A stretch of DNA of 12,490 bases from an uncultured bacterium (GCA_937967775.1 CALCJH010000099.1:1-12490); one strand, 5' to 3'; numbered from the stretch's first letter, positions 1 to 10,679 are shown. Made by a program: numbers and translations. The notes: generated by a model from the letters alone, not told the origin.

Positions 1-756
1 CTCGCCGAAAACAAGCGCCCCCAAAATGACTACGTCGGAGCGCGGAGCTTCCGATCCCACTGTCGCGCGCACCGCCTCGTCATCGTGACCCGGCACATAC
101 ACCCCCGTGTAGCCGTCCTCCTCGGCCATGCGGACGGCCTCGTCGCGGACGTCCACCACGGCGACCTCGGCGCCCAACCCGCGCGCTGTCGCGGCGGCCT
201 GCCGACCGACGACGCCATACCCGACGACCAGGACTCGCGAACCTTTCAGCGTGGCCACCGGGGTCTGACATCCGCCCATCATTTCCGGAAGATGATCCGC
301 AGCCAGGATGACCGCCTTGTAGCCGGCTATCAAACTCATGCTGGCCAGCGCGTCCATCTCGCGCGTCTCCTCACTGCGCGGGATGCAGTCCATCGAGATG
401 GTAATGAGGCCACGGTCACGGAAGCAGCAGATCGTGTCTGGATGGTTGGCCGGATGGAGGAAGCCCACCAGACAAGTGCCCGACCGGAGCAGGTCCGACT
501 CCAAGACGCCGAACGCGGGGGATTTCAAGGGCTCCTTCACCTTCATTACGATGTCGGACGCCTCCCAGACAGTCCGGGCATCGGTGATCTCCGCGCCGGC
601 TTCCGCATAGCTGCAGTCCGCGATATTGGAGCCTTCTCCGGCGCCCTTCTCTACCCGGACGGCGTGTCCTGCTCCTACCAGTTCCCGGACCGTCTCCGGG
701 ATGACAGCCACACGGCGCTCCGCCTCCATGATCTCTCGCGGCACTCCGATCACCAT
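1..756 (-). CDS. Alanine dehydrogenase / NAD(P) transhydrogenase alpha-family protein, 3' end outside window
   Basis: The frame is open from the ATG at 756 to the window edge, giving 252 residues of a family that is usually about 360-380 long. It starts MVIGVPREI, the classic AlaDh/PNT N-terminus. R15, K74 (in VMKVKEP) and H101 (in FLHPAN) sit where alanine dehydrogenases place their substrate-binding and catalytic residues. The Rossmann motif GYGVVG is at residues 179-184, followed by a acidic-ended strand (VAVVDVR). The segment SMDCIPR...MDALASMSLIAGYKAV (residues 121-149) looks more like the transhydrogenase alpha subunit (PntA) than classical Ald, so the choice between NAD-dependent alanine oxidation to pyruvate and ammonia, and a transhydrogenase subunit, stays open. 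The retained His favours alanine dehydrogenase. A GGAGGA ribosome binding site at 766-771, nine bases upstream, fixes the start. The gene lies downstream of the PEP-CTERM trio, separated from it by a terminator. Confidence 0.88.
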   Translation of the reverse strand, partial: MVIGVPREIMEAERRVAVIPETVRELVGAGHAVRVEKGAGEGSNIADCSYAEAGAEITDARTVWEASDIVMKVKEPLKSPAFGVLESDLLRSGTCLVGFLHPANHPDTICCFRDRGLITISMDCIPRSEETREMDALASMSLIAGYKAVILAADHLPEMMGGCQTPVATLKGSRVLVVGYGVVGRQAAATARGLGAEVAVVDVRDEAVRMAEEDGYTGVYVPGHDDEAVRATVGSEAPRSDVVILGALVFGE

Positions 757-771
757 CGCTTGATGTCCTCC

Positions 772-787
772 ACACAGAATTCCGTGT
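772..787. promoter_or_regulatory. 16-bp palindrome just upstream of the dehydrogenase RBS
   Basis: ACACAGAATTCCGTGT reads as ACAC-n-GAATTC-n-GTGT, a near-perfect inverted repeat with a single mismatched pair. It abuts the GGAGGA ribosome binding site of the dehydrogenase gene. Such a position suits an operator or translation-control element, but no known binding consensus was recognised. No convincing -35/-10 pair was seen in 757-854. Confidence 0.3.
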
Positions 788-854
788 TTTTCTACACCTT
801 CCGGTCCACTCTCACCTTCTTCCACTTCCCGTCAGAACCAGTGGCCAAGCGCAC

Positions 855-882
855 AAAAAAGGGCTCTCCCGGAGGAGAGCCC
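855..882 (-). terminator. Intrinsic terminator after PEP-CTERM gene 1
   Basis: A perfect 9-bp stem (GGGCTCTCC at 861-869 with GGAGAGCCC at 874-882, loop of 4) is followed on the minus strand by six T residues (855-860). It lies 26 bases beyond the TAA stop of the PEP-CTERM gene at 908 and is oriented to end its transcription before the dehydrogenase gene. Confidence 0.85.
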
Positions 883-907
883 TTAAGCCCGAAAAGACGA
901 GGCAGCC

Positions 908-1681
908 TTACACCGTCCGGCGCCGCAGCACTACTGCGGCAAAACCGGCCAGGCCCGTGGCGAGCGCCGCCAGCCCACCCGGCTCCGGGATGACCACGAA
1001 CACGCCCGTGCCGCTCACCTGATCATTTGCGGTGATGTTGAAGCTGAACGCGGTCTGGATGGTGGTCACCGTCCCGATGACGCTTCCATAACCCACGGGA
1101 GGCAACGCATCGCTAGCCACAGCGGAAGCGTACGGGGCAGTGGTAAGCGGCCCGTTGATCAGATTCGCATACCCCCCCACGTTGCTAACCGCCTGGAAGA
1201 ACTTCGTCCCTCCCGCGAACAGGGGCGACGCCACCGCCCCGTCGCCATCGCTGTCGGTCACGGTAATGGCCGCGCTGGCAACAGCCGGAGGATTTACCAG
1301 CGGAGCGAAGCCGACGATTGCCGACGTGATGGTGTAGCTGACACTGGTGTTCGGCGCAGTGATGGCAAATCCGATGGATACTACGGGATCGGAGTCCACG
1401 TAAGCCGCCAGATCGGAAACCGTGCCCAGCACGGTCTGAGAGGGATCATCGGAGACGATCTGAACGGGATTCTGAAGGTTCCAGTTGATCTGCGGTCCTG
1501 CCGCAGGGTTGCGGAAGAACTCCACCCTGCCGTAATGCTGCCCGGCATCCCAGGCTTCGATCACGAACAGCGCCGCGGAGATAGAACCGCCGTCAGCCTT
1601 CGCCGCCCCCATCCCGGCCAGAAGGTTGAAAAACAATGCAGCAGCCGCAAGCAGGAGACTCGGGAATCGTCGCGCTGTCAT
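908..1681 (-). CDS. PEP-CTERM sorting domain protein 1 (257 aa)
   Basis: An exported protein of unknown function. A signal peptide occupies residues 1 to about 29 (hydrophobic LLLAAAALFFNLLAG, likely cleavage after AAKA). The mature core is rich in beta-type residues and contains the acidic loop DSDGDG at 143-148, which resembles a calcium-binding loop. The C-terminal 26 residues are a textbook PEP-CTERM signal: PEP at 232-234, a hydrophobic helix, then RRR. In Gram-negative bacteria such tails are recognised by exosortases and usually accompany exopolysaccharide or biofilm surface proteins. The protein has no cysteine. It is clearly paralogous to the two genes at 1931 and 2828, sharing the blocks before the acidic loop and just before PEP. 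A ribosome binding site (AGGAG at about 1690-1694) supports the ATG at 1681. It has its own promoter (1739-1767) and terminator (855-882), so it is probably monocistronic. Confidence 0.93.
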   Translation of the reverse strand: MTARRFPSLLLAAAALFFNLLAGMGAAKADGGSISAALFVIEAWDAGQHYGRVEFFRNPAAGPQINWNLQNPVQIVSDDPSQTVLGTVSDLAAYVDSDPVVSIGFAITAPNTSVSYTITSAIVGFAPLVNPPAVASAAITVTDSDGDGAVASPLFAGGTKFFQAVSNVGGYANLINGPLTTAPYASAVASDALPPVGYGSVIGTVTTIQTAFSFNITANDQVSGTGVFVVIPEPGGLAALATGLAGFAAVVLRRRTV

Positions 1682-1738
1682 GTTCTCATCTCCTTTTTGA
1701 ACGACAGTCGTTGCGACACTCTAGCCTTGCCCGAGCCC

Positions 1739-1767
1739 ATTCTGCGCCTGCGGCCCTGTCCTGTCAA
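1739..1767 (-). promoter_or_regulatory. Sigma-70-type promoter of PEP-CTERM gene 1
   Basis: On the minus strand, TTGACA (1762-1767), a 17-bp spacer and CAGAAT (1739-1744) give a perfect -35 and a 4/6 match -10. Transcription would start near 1732, leaving a leader of about 50 bases to the ATG at 1681. The same -10 type (GAGAAT) occurs before PEP-CTERM gene 3. Confidence 0.65.
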
Positions 1768-1787
1768 GAGTACGGGGAAACCACACG

Positions 1788-1808
1788 TTTGAAATCCGGT
1801 ATTTCTAC
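1788..1808 (-). promoter_or_regulatory. Upstream motif shared with PEP-CTERM gene 3
   Basis: The plus-strand text AAATCCGGTATTTCTAC (1792-1808) nearly matches AAATTCCGGTATTCTTAC at 3864-3881. The core TCCGGTATT is identical. Each copy lies upstream of a TTGAC(A/G) -35 element, 28 and 16 bases away respectively. This is a candidate activator site or UP-like element, by inference only. Confidence 0.35.
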
Positions 1809-1829
1809 CAGCAGCCGCCAGACAGCAAA

Positions 1830-1902
1830 GGGGGTCTCTCGAACACGAGAGACCCCCGAACTATGAGACAAGGTCTTCCCGGGCAACTAGCCCGGGAAGA
1901 CC
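1830..1902 (-). terminator. Tandem perfect hairpins between PEP-CTERM genes 2 and 1
   Basis: Two independent perfect 12-bp stems lie in series: GGTCTTCCCGGG (1872-1883) with CCCGGGAAGACC (1891-1902), loop of 7; and GGGGGTCTCTCG (1830-1841) with CGAGAGACCCCC (1846-1857), loop AACA. They begin about 30 bases downstream of the stop of the gene at 1931 and precede the promoter of the gene at 908. The T-tract is weak (CTTTGCTG after the second stem), so they may act as a terminator pair, as an RNA 3'-end stabiliser, or both. Confidence 0.6.
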
Positions 1903-1930
1903 CCGGAAGATCCTGAAGCAGCCGTCTTCG

Positions 1931-2674
1931 TCAGGCTTTGCGGCGCAGAACCAGACCCGCGAACCCTGCCAGAGCGCTCCCCAGAGCCAACAGGCTGCCG
2001 GGCTCCGGTATGACAGTGAAGCTGCTGGTGCCGCTCGCACCGTCGAACGGAGTCAGCGTAAAGCTGAACTGGCTGCTGATGCTCGACACTGTACCGGCGA
2101 TCGTCCCCGCCAGATTCTCGGTCGCTGTGTTGGACTGGAACAGTCCAGCGCTAACTCCGTTGACCAGCAGGGCGTAGTTCCCCAGGTCCGTGTCCGCACG
2201 ATAGACCTTTCCACCCGCAAGAAGCCCGGTAAGCGTGGCACCGTTGCCGGTATTATCCGTTACCGTGACCGCGGCGGTAGCGGTAGCAATCGGATTCACC
2301 AGCGGGGTGAAGACCACTGTGCTAGACGTGAAGATGAAGGTGGTGACCGTGTTGCCTGCCGTCACGCTGAAGTTCAACTGCACAGCCGGATCAACATCAT
2401 AGAACACGTTGACGCTGTCCAGGGAGGCGATCAGATCGCCGTTAGACCTCAGCTCGATCAGACCCGGCGACCTCCATGCCCCCTTCCCATTCACCAGGCC
2501 AGGGAACTGGTCCCAGCCAAGCTGCCACTGGGCGGTCTTCCCGGCAGCAACCGCAGTGATGGTCAGCAGCGGCCCGGACAGACTGCCATCAATCCCCGGT
2601 CCGGCATATGCGGCGCTCGCGACGGTGGCCGCAGCCACAGCGATCGCGAATACAGCTTTCATCCCGAATCTCAT
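1931..2674 (-). CDS. PEP-CTERM sorting domain protein 2 (247 aa)
   Basis: A secreted paralogue of the neighbours on both sides. The signal peptide ends near residue 24 (AAYA-GPG). The core shows DVDPAVQLNFSV, then PLVNP, then a loop DNTGNG at 140-145 in which two of the three acidic positions seen in protein 1 are Asn or Thr, so any metal binding is probably weaker. A block GTVSSISSQFSFTL precedes the C-terminal sorting signal (residues 223-247: PEP, hydrophobic stretch, RRK). It contains no cysteine. AAAGGAG at 2682-2688 is well spaced from the ATG at 2674. No clear promoter was seen in the 153 bases separating it from gene 3, so it may be read through from gene 3, or its promoter may be atypical. 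The tandem hairpins at 1830-1902 follow it. Function and ligand are unknown; anchoring at the cell surface via an exosortase encoded elsewhere is inferred. Confidence 0.93.
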   Translation of the reverse strand: MRFGMKAVFAIAVAAATVASAAYAGPGIDGSLSGPLLTITAVAAGKTAQWQLGWDQFPGLVNGKGAWRSPGLIELRSNGDLIASLDSVNVFYDVDPAVQLNFSVTAGNTVTTFIFTSSTVVFTPLVNPIATATAAVTVTDNTGNGATLTGLLAGGKVYRADTDLGNYALLVNGVSAGLFQSNTATENLAGTIAGTVSSISSQFSFTLTPFDGASGTSSFTVIPEPGSLLALGSALAGFAGLVLRRKA

Positions 2675-2827
2675 TTCTGCTCTCCTTTACCCGGCCGTCG
2701 GCTTGTCCAGGCGACGTCCGTTTTCTCGCTCTCTCAGAAACCCTTTGTCCGGCATGCTGGCCCTTCCCGTCGAAGGGAAATAATCGCGCCGGAAAAACTC
2801 AAGCCTCTTCGTATGCCCCGTTGCAGG
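2675..2827. other. Intergenic region between PEP-CTERM genes 3 and 2
   Basis: It contains only a short inverted repeat (CCCTTC 2761-2766 with GAAGGG 2772-2777) without a T-tract, and the ribosome binding site of gene 2. A degenerate copy of the upstream motif (TCCGGCAT near 2748) is present, but no accompanying TTGACA-like element was found. No clear terminator for gene 3 is visible. Confidence 0.4.
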
Positions 2828-3619
2828 TCAGGCCCTGGCCTTCCGACGCAGTCCGGCGATTCCGGCCAGCCCCATAGCGGCAAGCGTCATCGAGGCAGGC
2901 TCGGGGATCGGCGGGCCAACGTAGAACACGCTAGAGCCGCTAGCCGCGTCGTGGGCGCTCAGCAGGAACGTAAAGGACGTCTGCATGCTGGTGACGGTCC
3001 CCGGGATGGTGTTGAACCCCATCACAGGGAAAGTCTGGCTGGCGGTTGCCGACTGGTTCGGCAGAGCCGTAATATTCGGCACCAGATGAGCATAGACACC
3101 CAGGTTCGTCTGAGCCTGATACGCCAGCGTGTTGGAGACGTAGCCACCGACCAGATAGGCTCCGTCGCCGTTGTTGTCCGTGATGGTGATGCCCGCACTC
3201 GCCACCGCGTCAGGGAAAGCGATGCCCGGGAAGCTGAGTGTCACGGACGAGATGTTGAAGACGGTGTCCACGTCCAGAGCCTTCACATTGAACGTGAACC
3301 CGATCACCGGATCCGGATTGATGGCCGTGGACAGACTCTCGATGATTCCCAGTGCCTGCTCCGGGTTCTCGGAGCTGTAGATTGCGACCGGTCCGGCCAG
3401 GTTCCACGTGCCCCACCCGGCATCGGGATCGAACACAAGCTCAGGGAGGAAGAAAGTGGAACCGGAACCGGCCTGGCTAGAGGCGCTAACCCCGATGACA
3501 AGTCCAAAAGGGTCGTCCAGGAGACCCGGACCCGCTGCGACGGAACCCGCGGCCACGGCAGCCAGTAGGACTGCCCCCACCAGCACCGCGCCTATTCTCG
3601 ATTTCAGACTGCTGCTCAT
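2828..3619 (-). CDS. PEP-CTERM sorting domain protein 3 (263 aa)
   Basis: The first of the three paralogues in transcription order. A signal peptide spans about residues 1-29 (SRIGAVLVGAVLLAAVAAG, then SVAA-GPG). The core contains NPDPVIGFTFNV, the acidic loop DNNGDG at 148-153 and the block GTVTSMQTSFTFLL. The C-terminus (239-263) has PEP, a short hydrophobic segment and RRKAR, a sorting signal with a somewhat shorter helix than its sisters. It has no cysteine. The ATG at 3619 is preceded by GAGG and AAGGA-like sequences at 3623-3634. Its promoter (3823-3852) predicts a leader of nearly 200 bases with several hairpins. The gene lies just downstream of the rRNA operon terminator, so readthrough from the rRNA promoters is possible but not indicated. 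Function is unknown. Confidence 0.93.
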   Translation of the reverse strand: MSSSLKSRIGAVLVGAVLLAAVAAGSVAAGPGLLDDPFGLVIGVSASSQAGSGSTFFLPELVFDPDAGWGTWNLAGPVAIYSSENPEQALGIIESLSTAINPDPVIGFTFNVKALDVDTVFNISSVTLSFPGIAFPDAVASAGITITDNNGDGAYLVGGYVSNTLAYQAQTNLGVYAHLVPNITALPNQSATASQTFPVMGFNTIPGTVTSMQTSFTFLLSAHDAASGSSVFYVGPPIPEPASMTLAAMGLAGIAGLRRKARA

Positions 3620-3822
3620 GGATCCTTACCTCTTCGACAGCCGTGGACGGCTGCTCGTTGTGACAGAGGGCAGTGGTGAAAGCGCTCCCCACCCACGTCC
3701 GCGAAAACATCTGCCGGACGTCAACGGAGGCTTCCCACGGAAAAGGCGAGATCGCACCCCTCCCAGACAGCCATCTGTCTGTGGATGGGGCAGTGCGTAC
3801 ACGCCTCCCCCCTCTGCGAACT
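3620..3822 (-). promoter_or_regulatory. Long structured 5' leader of PEP-CTERM gene 3
   Basis: If transcription starts from the promoter at 3823-3852, this is about 197 bases of untranslated leader. It holds three perfect inverted repeats: CAGACAG 3764-3770 with CTGTCTG 3775-3781 (loop 4); ACGTCCG 3695-3701 with CGGACGT 3715-3721 (loop 13); and CAGCCG 3638-3643 with CGGCTG 3648-3653 (loop 4), the last lying directly before the ribosome binding site. No known riboswitch class was recognised. Confidence 0.4.
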
Positions 3823-3852
3823 ATTCTCTCAGAGCGTAGCCACCCCCGTCAA
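3823..3852 (-). promoter_or_regulatory. Sigma-70-type promoter of PEP-CTERM gene 3
   Basis: On the minus strand, TTGACG (3847-3852), an 18-bp spacer and GAGAAT (3823-3828). The -35 matches 5/6 and the -10 4/6. Its layout parallels that of gene 1 (TTGACA-17-CAGAAT). Confidence 0.55.
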
Positions 3853-3863
3853 GGTGTCAGGGC

Positions 3864-3881
3864 AAATTCCGGTATTCTTAC
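3864..3881 (-). promoter_or_regulatory. Upstream motif shared with PEP-CTERM gene 1
   Basis: AAATTCCGGTATTCTTAC on the plus strand contains the TCCGGTATT core also present at 1792-1808. Here the core ends 16 bases from the -35 element, against 28 in gene 1. The 12-base difference is close to one helical turn, as expected if a protein binds both on the same DNA face. Confidence 0.35.
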
Positions 3882-3925
3882 GGGGTTCCCAAGCCTCTGC
3901 GACCCGGTTGCGTGCATCGCCCCTT

Positions 3926-3960
3926 ACAACAACAAGGCCCCCGGACTCTGTCCGGAGGCC
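3926..3960 (-). terminator. Intrinsic terminator of the rRNA operon
   Basis: A 10-bp stem (3936-3945 with 3951-3960, one G-U pair, loop CTCTG) is followed on the minus strand by TTGTTGTTGT. It begins 16 bases after the 3' end of 5S rRNA and ends transcription before the PEP-CTERM genes. Confidence 0.85.
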
Positions 3961-3976
3961 TATTCAGAAACATATT

Positions 3977-4092
3977 CCCGGCATCGACCTATTCTCCCAC
4001 ACCGTCGCCAGTGCAGTACCTTCGGCGCTGGAGGGCTTAACTACCGTGTTCGGGATGGGAACGGGTGGATCCCCTCCGCCATGGACACCGGG
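3977..4092 (-). rRNA. rrf: 5S ribosomal RNA
   Basis: The sequence of about 116 bases contains the conserved 5S core (CCCATCCCGAACACGG on the minus strand, then GTTAAGC). The ends CCCGGTGTC and GATGCCGGG form the terminal helix I with two wobble pairs. It is the last gene of the operon, about 123 bases after 23S, and is followed directly by the terminator. Confidence 0.97.
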
Positions 4093-4215
4093 AAACCGCA
4101 TTGTCAACACCTGGGAGCTCATCTCCCGTCCGGTGACGCTTGAAAACTGCACAGCGAGGGGACATGCGGCCGGCCCCCAAGGCCCGGCCGGCGGCGCTTT
4201 TGGATCTGCAAAAGA
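4093..4215 (-). other. 23S-5S spacer
   Basis: It holds the 3' arm of the pre-23S processing stem (4139-4158) and a GC-rich 7-bp inverted repeat (CGGCCGG 4167-4173 with CCGGCCG 4184-4190). No tRNA or coding sequence was seen. Confidence 0.75.
4139..4158 (-). repeat. 3' arm of the pre-23S processing stem
   Basis: CTTGAAAACTGCACAGCGAG is the reverse complement of 7268-7287 except at one position, which becomes a G-U pair in the RNA. The two arms enclose the whole 23S gene and would form a 20-bp duplex typical of RNase III processing of pre-23S. Confidence 0.85.
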
Positions 4216-7227
<3,012 letters not shown>

Positions 7228-7538
7228 CTCGGTGCCTTGAGTATCTGCAGATGCAGATCGGTTCCCGCTCGCTATGCAGTTTTCAAGGATCACGCAGGAC
7301 GGGGTGGGTCGCGGAAGCTCAAGGCTCCGCGATCCAGCGCCCTCTGCATCCGCCGGGAAGCCGCGGCGCTTATGCGCCGCACCCGGCCCGGCGACCGGAC
7401 TTACGCCCGTCGCCACAAAATGTCATTTTATCACGGAGTGGACTCTCTGTCCACACCCTGCGCCCCTCCCGCTCGGGCCTGTGCCCGGGCGGGAGGCCCG
7501 CCTTCCGCGGGCAAAGGAACGCGACAGAAACCTTTCAA
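7228..7538 (-). other. tRNA-Ala to 23S spacer
   Basis: There is no gene in these 311 bases. They contain the 5' arm of the pre-23S stem and four inverted repeats: 7307-7315 with 7326-7335; GCGGCGC 7363-7369 with GCGCCGC 7374-7380; GTGGAC 7438-7443 with GTCCAC 7449-7454; and a 14-bp GC-rich stem with one mismatch, 7465-7478 with 7483-7496. These are consistent with a folded transcribed spacer. Confidence 0.75.
7268..7289 (-). repeat. 5' arm of the pre-23S processing stem with boxA-like sequence
   Basis: Positions 7268-7287 pair with 4139-4158 (20 bp, one wobble). On the RNA strand it begins UCCUUGAAAAC, identical over 11 bases to 9814-9824 in the 16S leader. The sequence resembles boxA antitermination elements (CUUUGAAAAC-type), so it may have a double role; that is inference. 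Confidence 0.7.
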
Positions 7539-7611
7539 TGGAGGCTAGCGGGTTCGAACCGCTGACCTTCTGCGTGCAAAGCAGACGCTCTCCCAGCTGA
7601 GCTAAGCCCCC
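7539..7611 (-). tRNA. tRNA-Ala (anticodon UGC)
   Basis: A 73-base cloverleaf. The acceptor stem GGGGGCT/AGCCTCC includes the G3-U70 wobble that is the identity element for alanyl-tRNA synthetase. The anticodon stem TCTGC/GCAGA encloses the loop TTTGCAC with anticodon TGC. The T-arm is GCGGG TTCGAAC CCGCT-like. The discriminator is A, and CCA is not encoded. Its position in the 16S-23S spacer is standard. Confidence 0.98.
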
Positions 7612-7661
7612 TTCATCGGGCCTCGCCTCCGCCTGGCACAGCCGGCTTCAGAACAGCAGAC

Positions 7662-9608
<1,947 letters not shown>

Positions 9609-9870
9609 AATCAAAAACGCATCCGAAGCACCCTTGGCGATTGGAGCTACCGAAGCAACCCGTCTCACGTTGGGCGCCACTGATGCGCCTGTTTACAACG
9701 GAAGTTTTCCTGTTCGCTTTGGAGACCGCAACCGCGCCTCGAAGAGCCCGGCACGGCTTCCGGTTGCATGTTGAAACTCGCTCAGACTGTCTGCTGCACG
9801 CTCACTCTCTTCGGTTTTCAAGGACCGACCGGCTTCACCCGGGACCCGATGGTCCCCGGAGCCAACTTCT
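9609..9870 (-). other. rRNA operon leader
   Basis: The transcribed leader before 16S contains the 5' arm of the pre-16S stem with a boxA-like UCCUUGAAAAC (9814-9824) and a 7-bp inverted repeat (GCAACCG 9728-9734 with CGGTTGC 9761-9767). No coding sequence is supported. Confidence 0.7.
9794..9824 (-). repeat. 5' arm of the pre-16S processing stem with boxA-like sequence
   Basis: Positions 9794-9818 pair with 7960-7984. The adjoining GTTTTCAAGGA (9814-9824) repeats exactly at 7279-7289 before 23S. The recurrence before both large rRNAs is typical of boxA-type antitermination signals and of processing-stem homology. Confidence 0.75.
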
Positions 9871-9900
9871 TTTATACCACAGCGGATCCGGCACTGTCAA
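9871..9900 (-). promoter_or_regulatory. rRNA promoter, proximal
   Basis: On the minus strand, TTGACA (9895-9900), an 18-bp spacer and TATAAA (9871-9876): a perfect -35 and a 5/6 -10. The start would be near 9864, about 255 bases before mature 16S. Confidence 0.75.
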
Positions 9901-9978
9901 CACTTTTTCAGCGGACTTTTTCTTCCGAACCTCTGCGGGCCGCCGCCGGGAGACTTGCTCCCGCTCAGCGCGAGAGTA

Positions 9979-10030
9979 TATATACCCCGGCCTTGCCCGG
10001 GTGGCAATACCCTAGACAAAGTTTTTTTCA
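9979..10030 (-). promoter_or_regulatory. rRNA promoter, distal, with A-rich upstream element
   Basis: TTGCCA (10002-10007), a 17-bp spacer and TATATA (9979-9984) on the minus strand. Immediately upstream is an A+T-rich stretch with a run of seven T on the plus strand (10022-10028; seven A on the transcribed sense), like UP elements of strong rRNA promoters. Tandem promoters about 108 bases apart are common for rRNA operons. Confidence 0.65.
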
Positions 10031-10257
10031 GAAATGTTCCCCCCGCTTCTCCACCGCGTTACGAACAGCCCCAGTTCTGCTGGCGGCAGCGGCTTTGGCC
10101 TGCCCGAATCAGAAGCAGCCAGGCCCATCCCTAGACAGCAACAGTGACCCTCCTGCCCGGCGGAGCCACGTATCTCAGATGAGCCTACGGGCCGGCAGGA
10201 GAGACGCTGCCCCGGCTCGAAAGCAGTGGAAAGCATGAAAGACTGACGCCGGTTGCA
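10031..10257. other. Intergenic region between rRNA promoters and small membrane gene
   Basis: The only clear structure is an imperfect inverted repeat of 11 bp with one bulge (10150-10161 with 10191-10201). No T-tract follows on either strand. No convincing plus-strand promoter for the gene at 10258 was seen. Confidence 0.4.
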
Positions 10258-10584
10258 ATGGACTTCTTACGAGCATCCACCTGGCCTTGCTGGATCCACG
10301 AGATCCGGATGGCGCTCTCCATTCTGGTCACGGTCGCGTGCGGAGCGCACGCCTGGCACAGTCTAAGAACAGGGCGCGGCGTCCCTTCGGCCCTGCAGTG
10401 GGCTTCGGCGATTTATGCCCTGGCCTTTTTCTTCGCGGCCTGGGCGAACTCCGTGATGCTTTTGGCCACGCTTCTGGCCGGCCGCTATCAACAGGGCCCG
10501 TATCATCTGGGAACGTTCACCCTTCTGCTGGTGGTCTCATACGTGCTGACGGCGCGGGTCAAGGGGAACCCTTCGGCTGGGTGA
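10258..10584 (+). CDS. Small hypothetical membrane protein (108 aa)
   Basis: Not recognised as any named family. Three hydrophobic segments suggest three membrane spans: about residues 18-33 (MALSILVTVACGAHAW), 47-71 (WASAIYALAFFF onward, through NSVMLLATLLAG) and 84-98 (GTFTLLLVVSYVLTA). The loops carry Arg and Lys residues (LRTGRG; ARVKG at the C-terminus). The start is uncertain: the ATG at 10258 has no good ribosome binding site, and the internal ATG at 10309, just before the first span, is an alternative. It ends 39 bases before the promoter of the downstream PBP gene and is on the same strand. Size and topology resemble holin-like or accessory membrane proteins, but no specific motif supports a function. 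Confidence 0.55.
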   Translation: MDFLRASTWPCWIHEIRMALSILVTVACGAHAWHSLRTGRGVPSALQWASAIYALAFFFAAWANSVMLLATLLAGRYQQGPYHLGTFTLLLVVSYVLTARVKGNPSAG

Positions 10585-10623
10585 CGGATGCGCACCCGCG
10601 CCGCGGAGGCCGGCCTGGCTCGA

Positions 10624-10653
10624 TTGACAGCGCGAACGGCGCGAAACTATAAT
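10624..10653 (+). promoter_or_regulatory. Consensus sigma-70-type promoter of the PBP gene
   Basis: TTGACA (10624-10629), an 18-bp spacer and TATAAT (10648-10653) are both exact consensus hexamers. Transcription would start near 10660, only about 20 bases before the ATG at 10680. Confidence 0.8.
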
Positions 10654-10679
10654 CCAGCCTGGCTCCTGGAACACCGGAT

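Noticed and set aside
85..993. 302-codon open frame on the plus strand
   Set aside because: It lies antisense to the dehydrogenase gene and its terminator, in the codon-aligned mirror frame that stays open by composition. Its product is Arg/His-rich with no motif.
2813..3568. 251-codon plus-strand open frame
   Set aside because: It is antisense to PEP-CTERM gene 3, which has a signal peptide, sorting tail and ribosome binding site; the mirror product is low-complexity Arg/Gly/His.
1682..3930. Sigma-54 type promoters (GG-N10-GC), expected for some PrsK/PrsR-controlled PEP-CTERM genes
   Set aside because: No convincing TGGC-N8-TTGC element was found by eye upstream of any of the three genes; sigma-70-like elements fit two of them.
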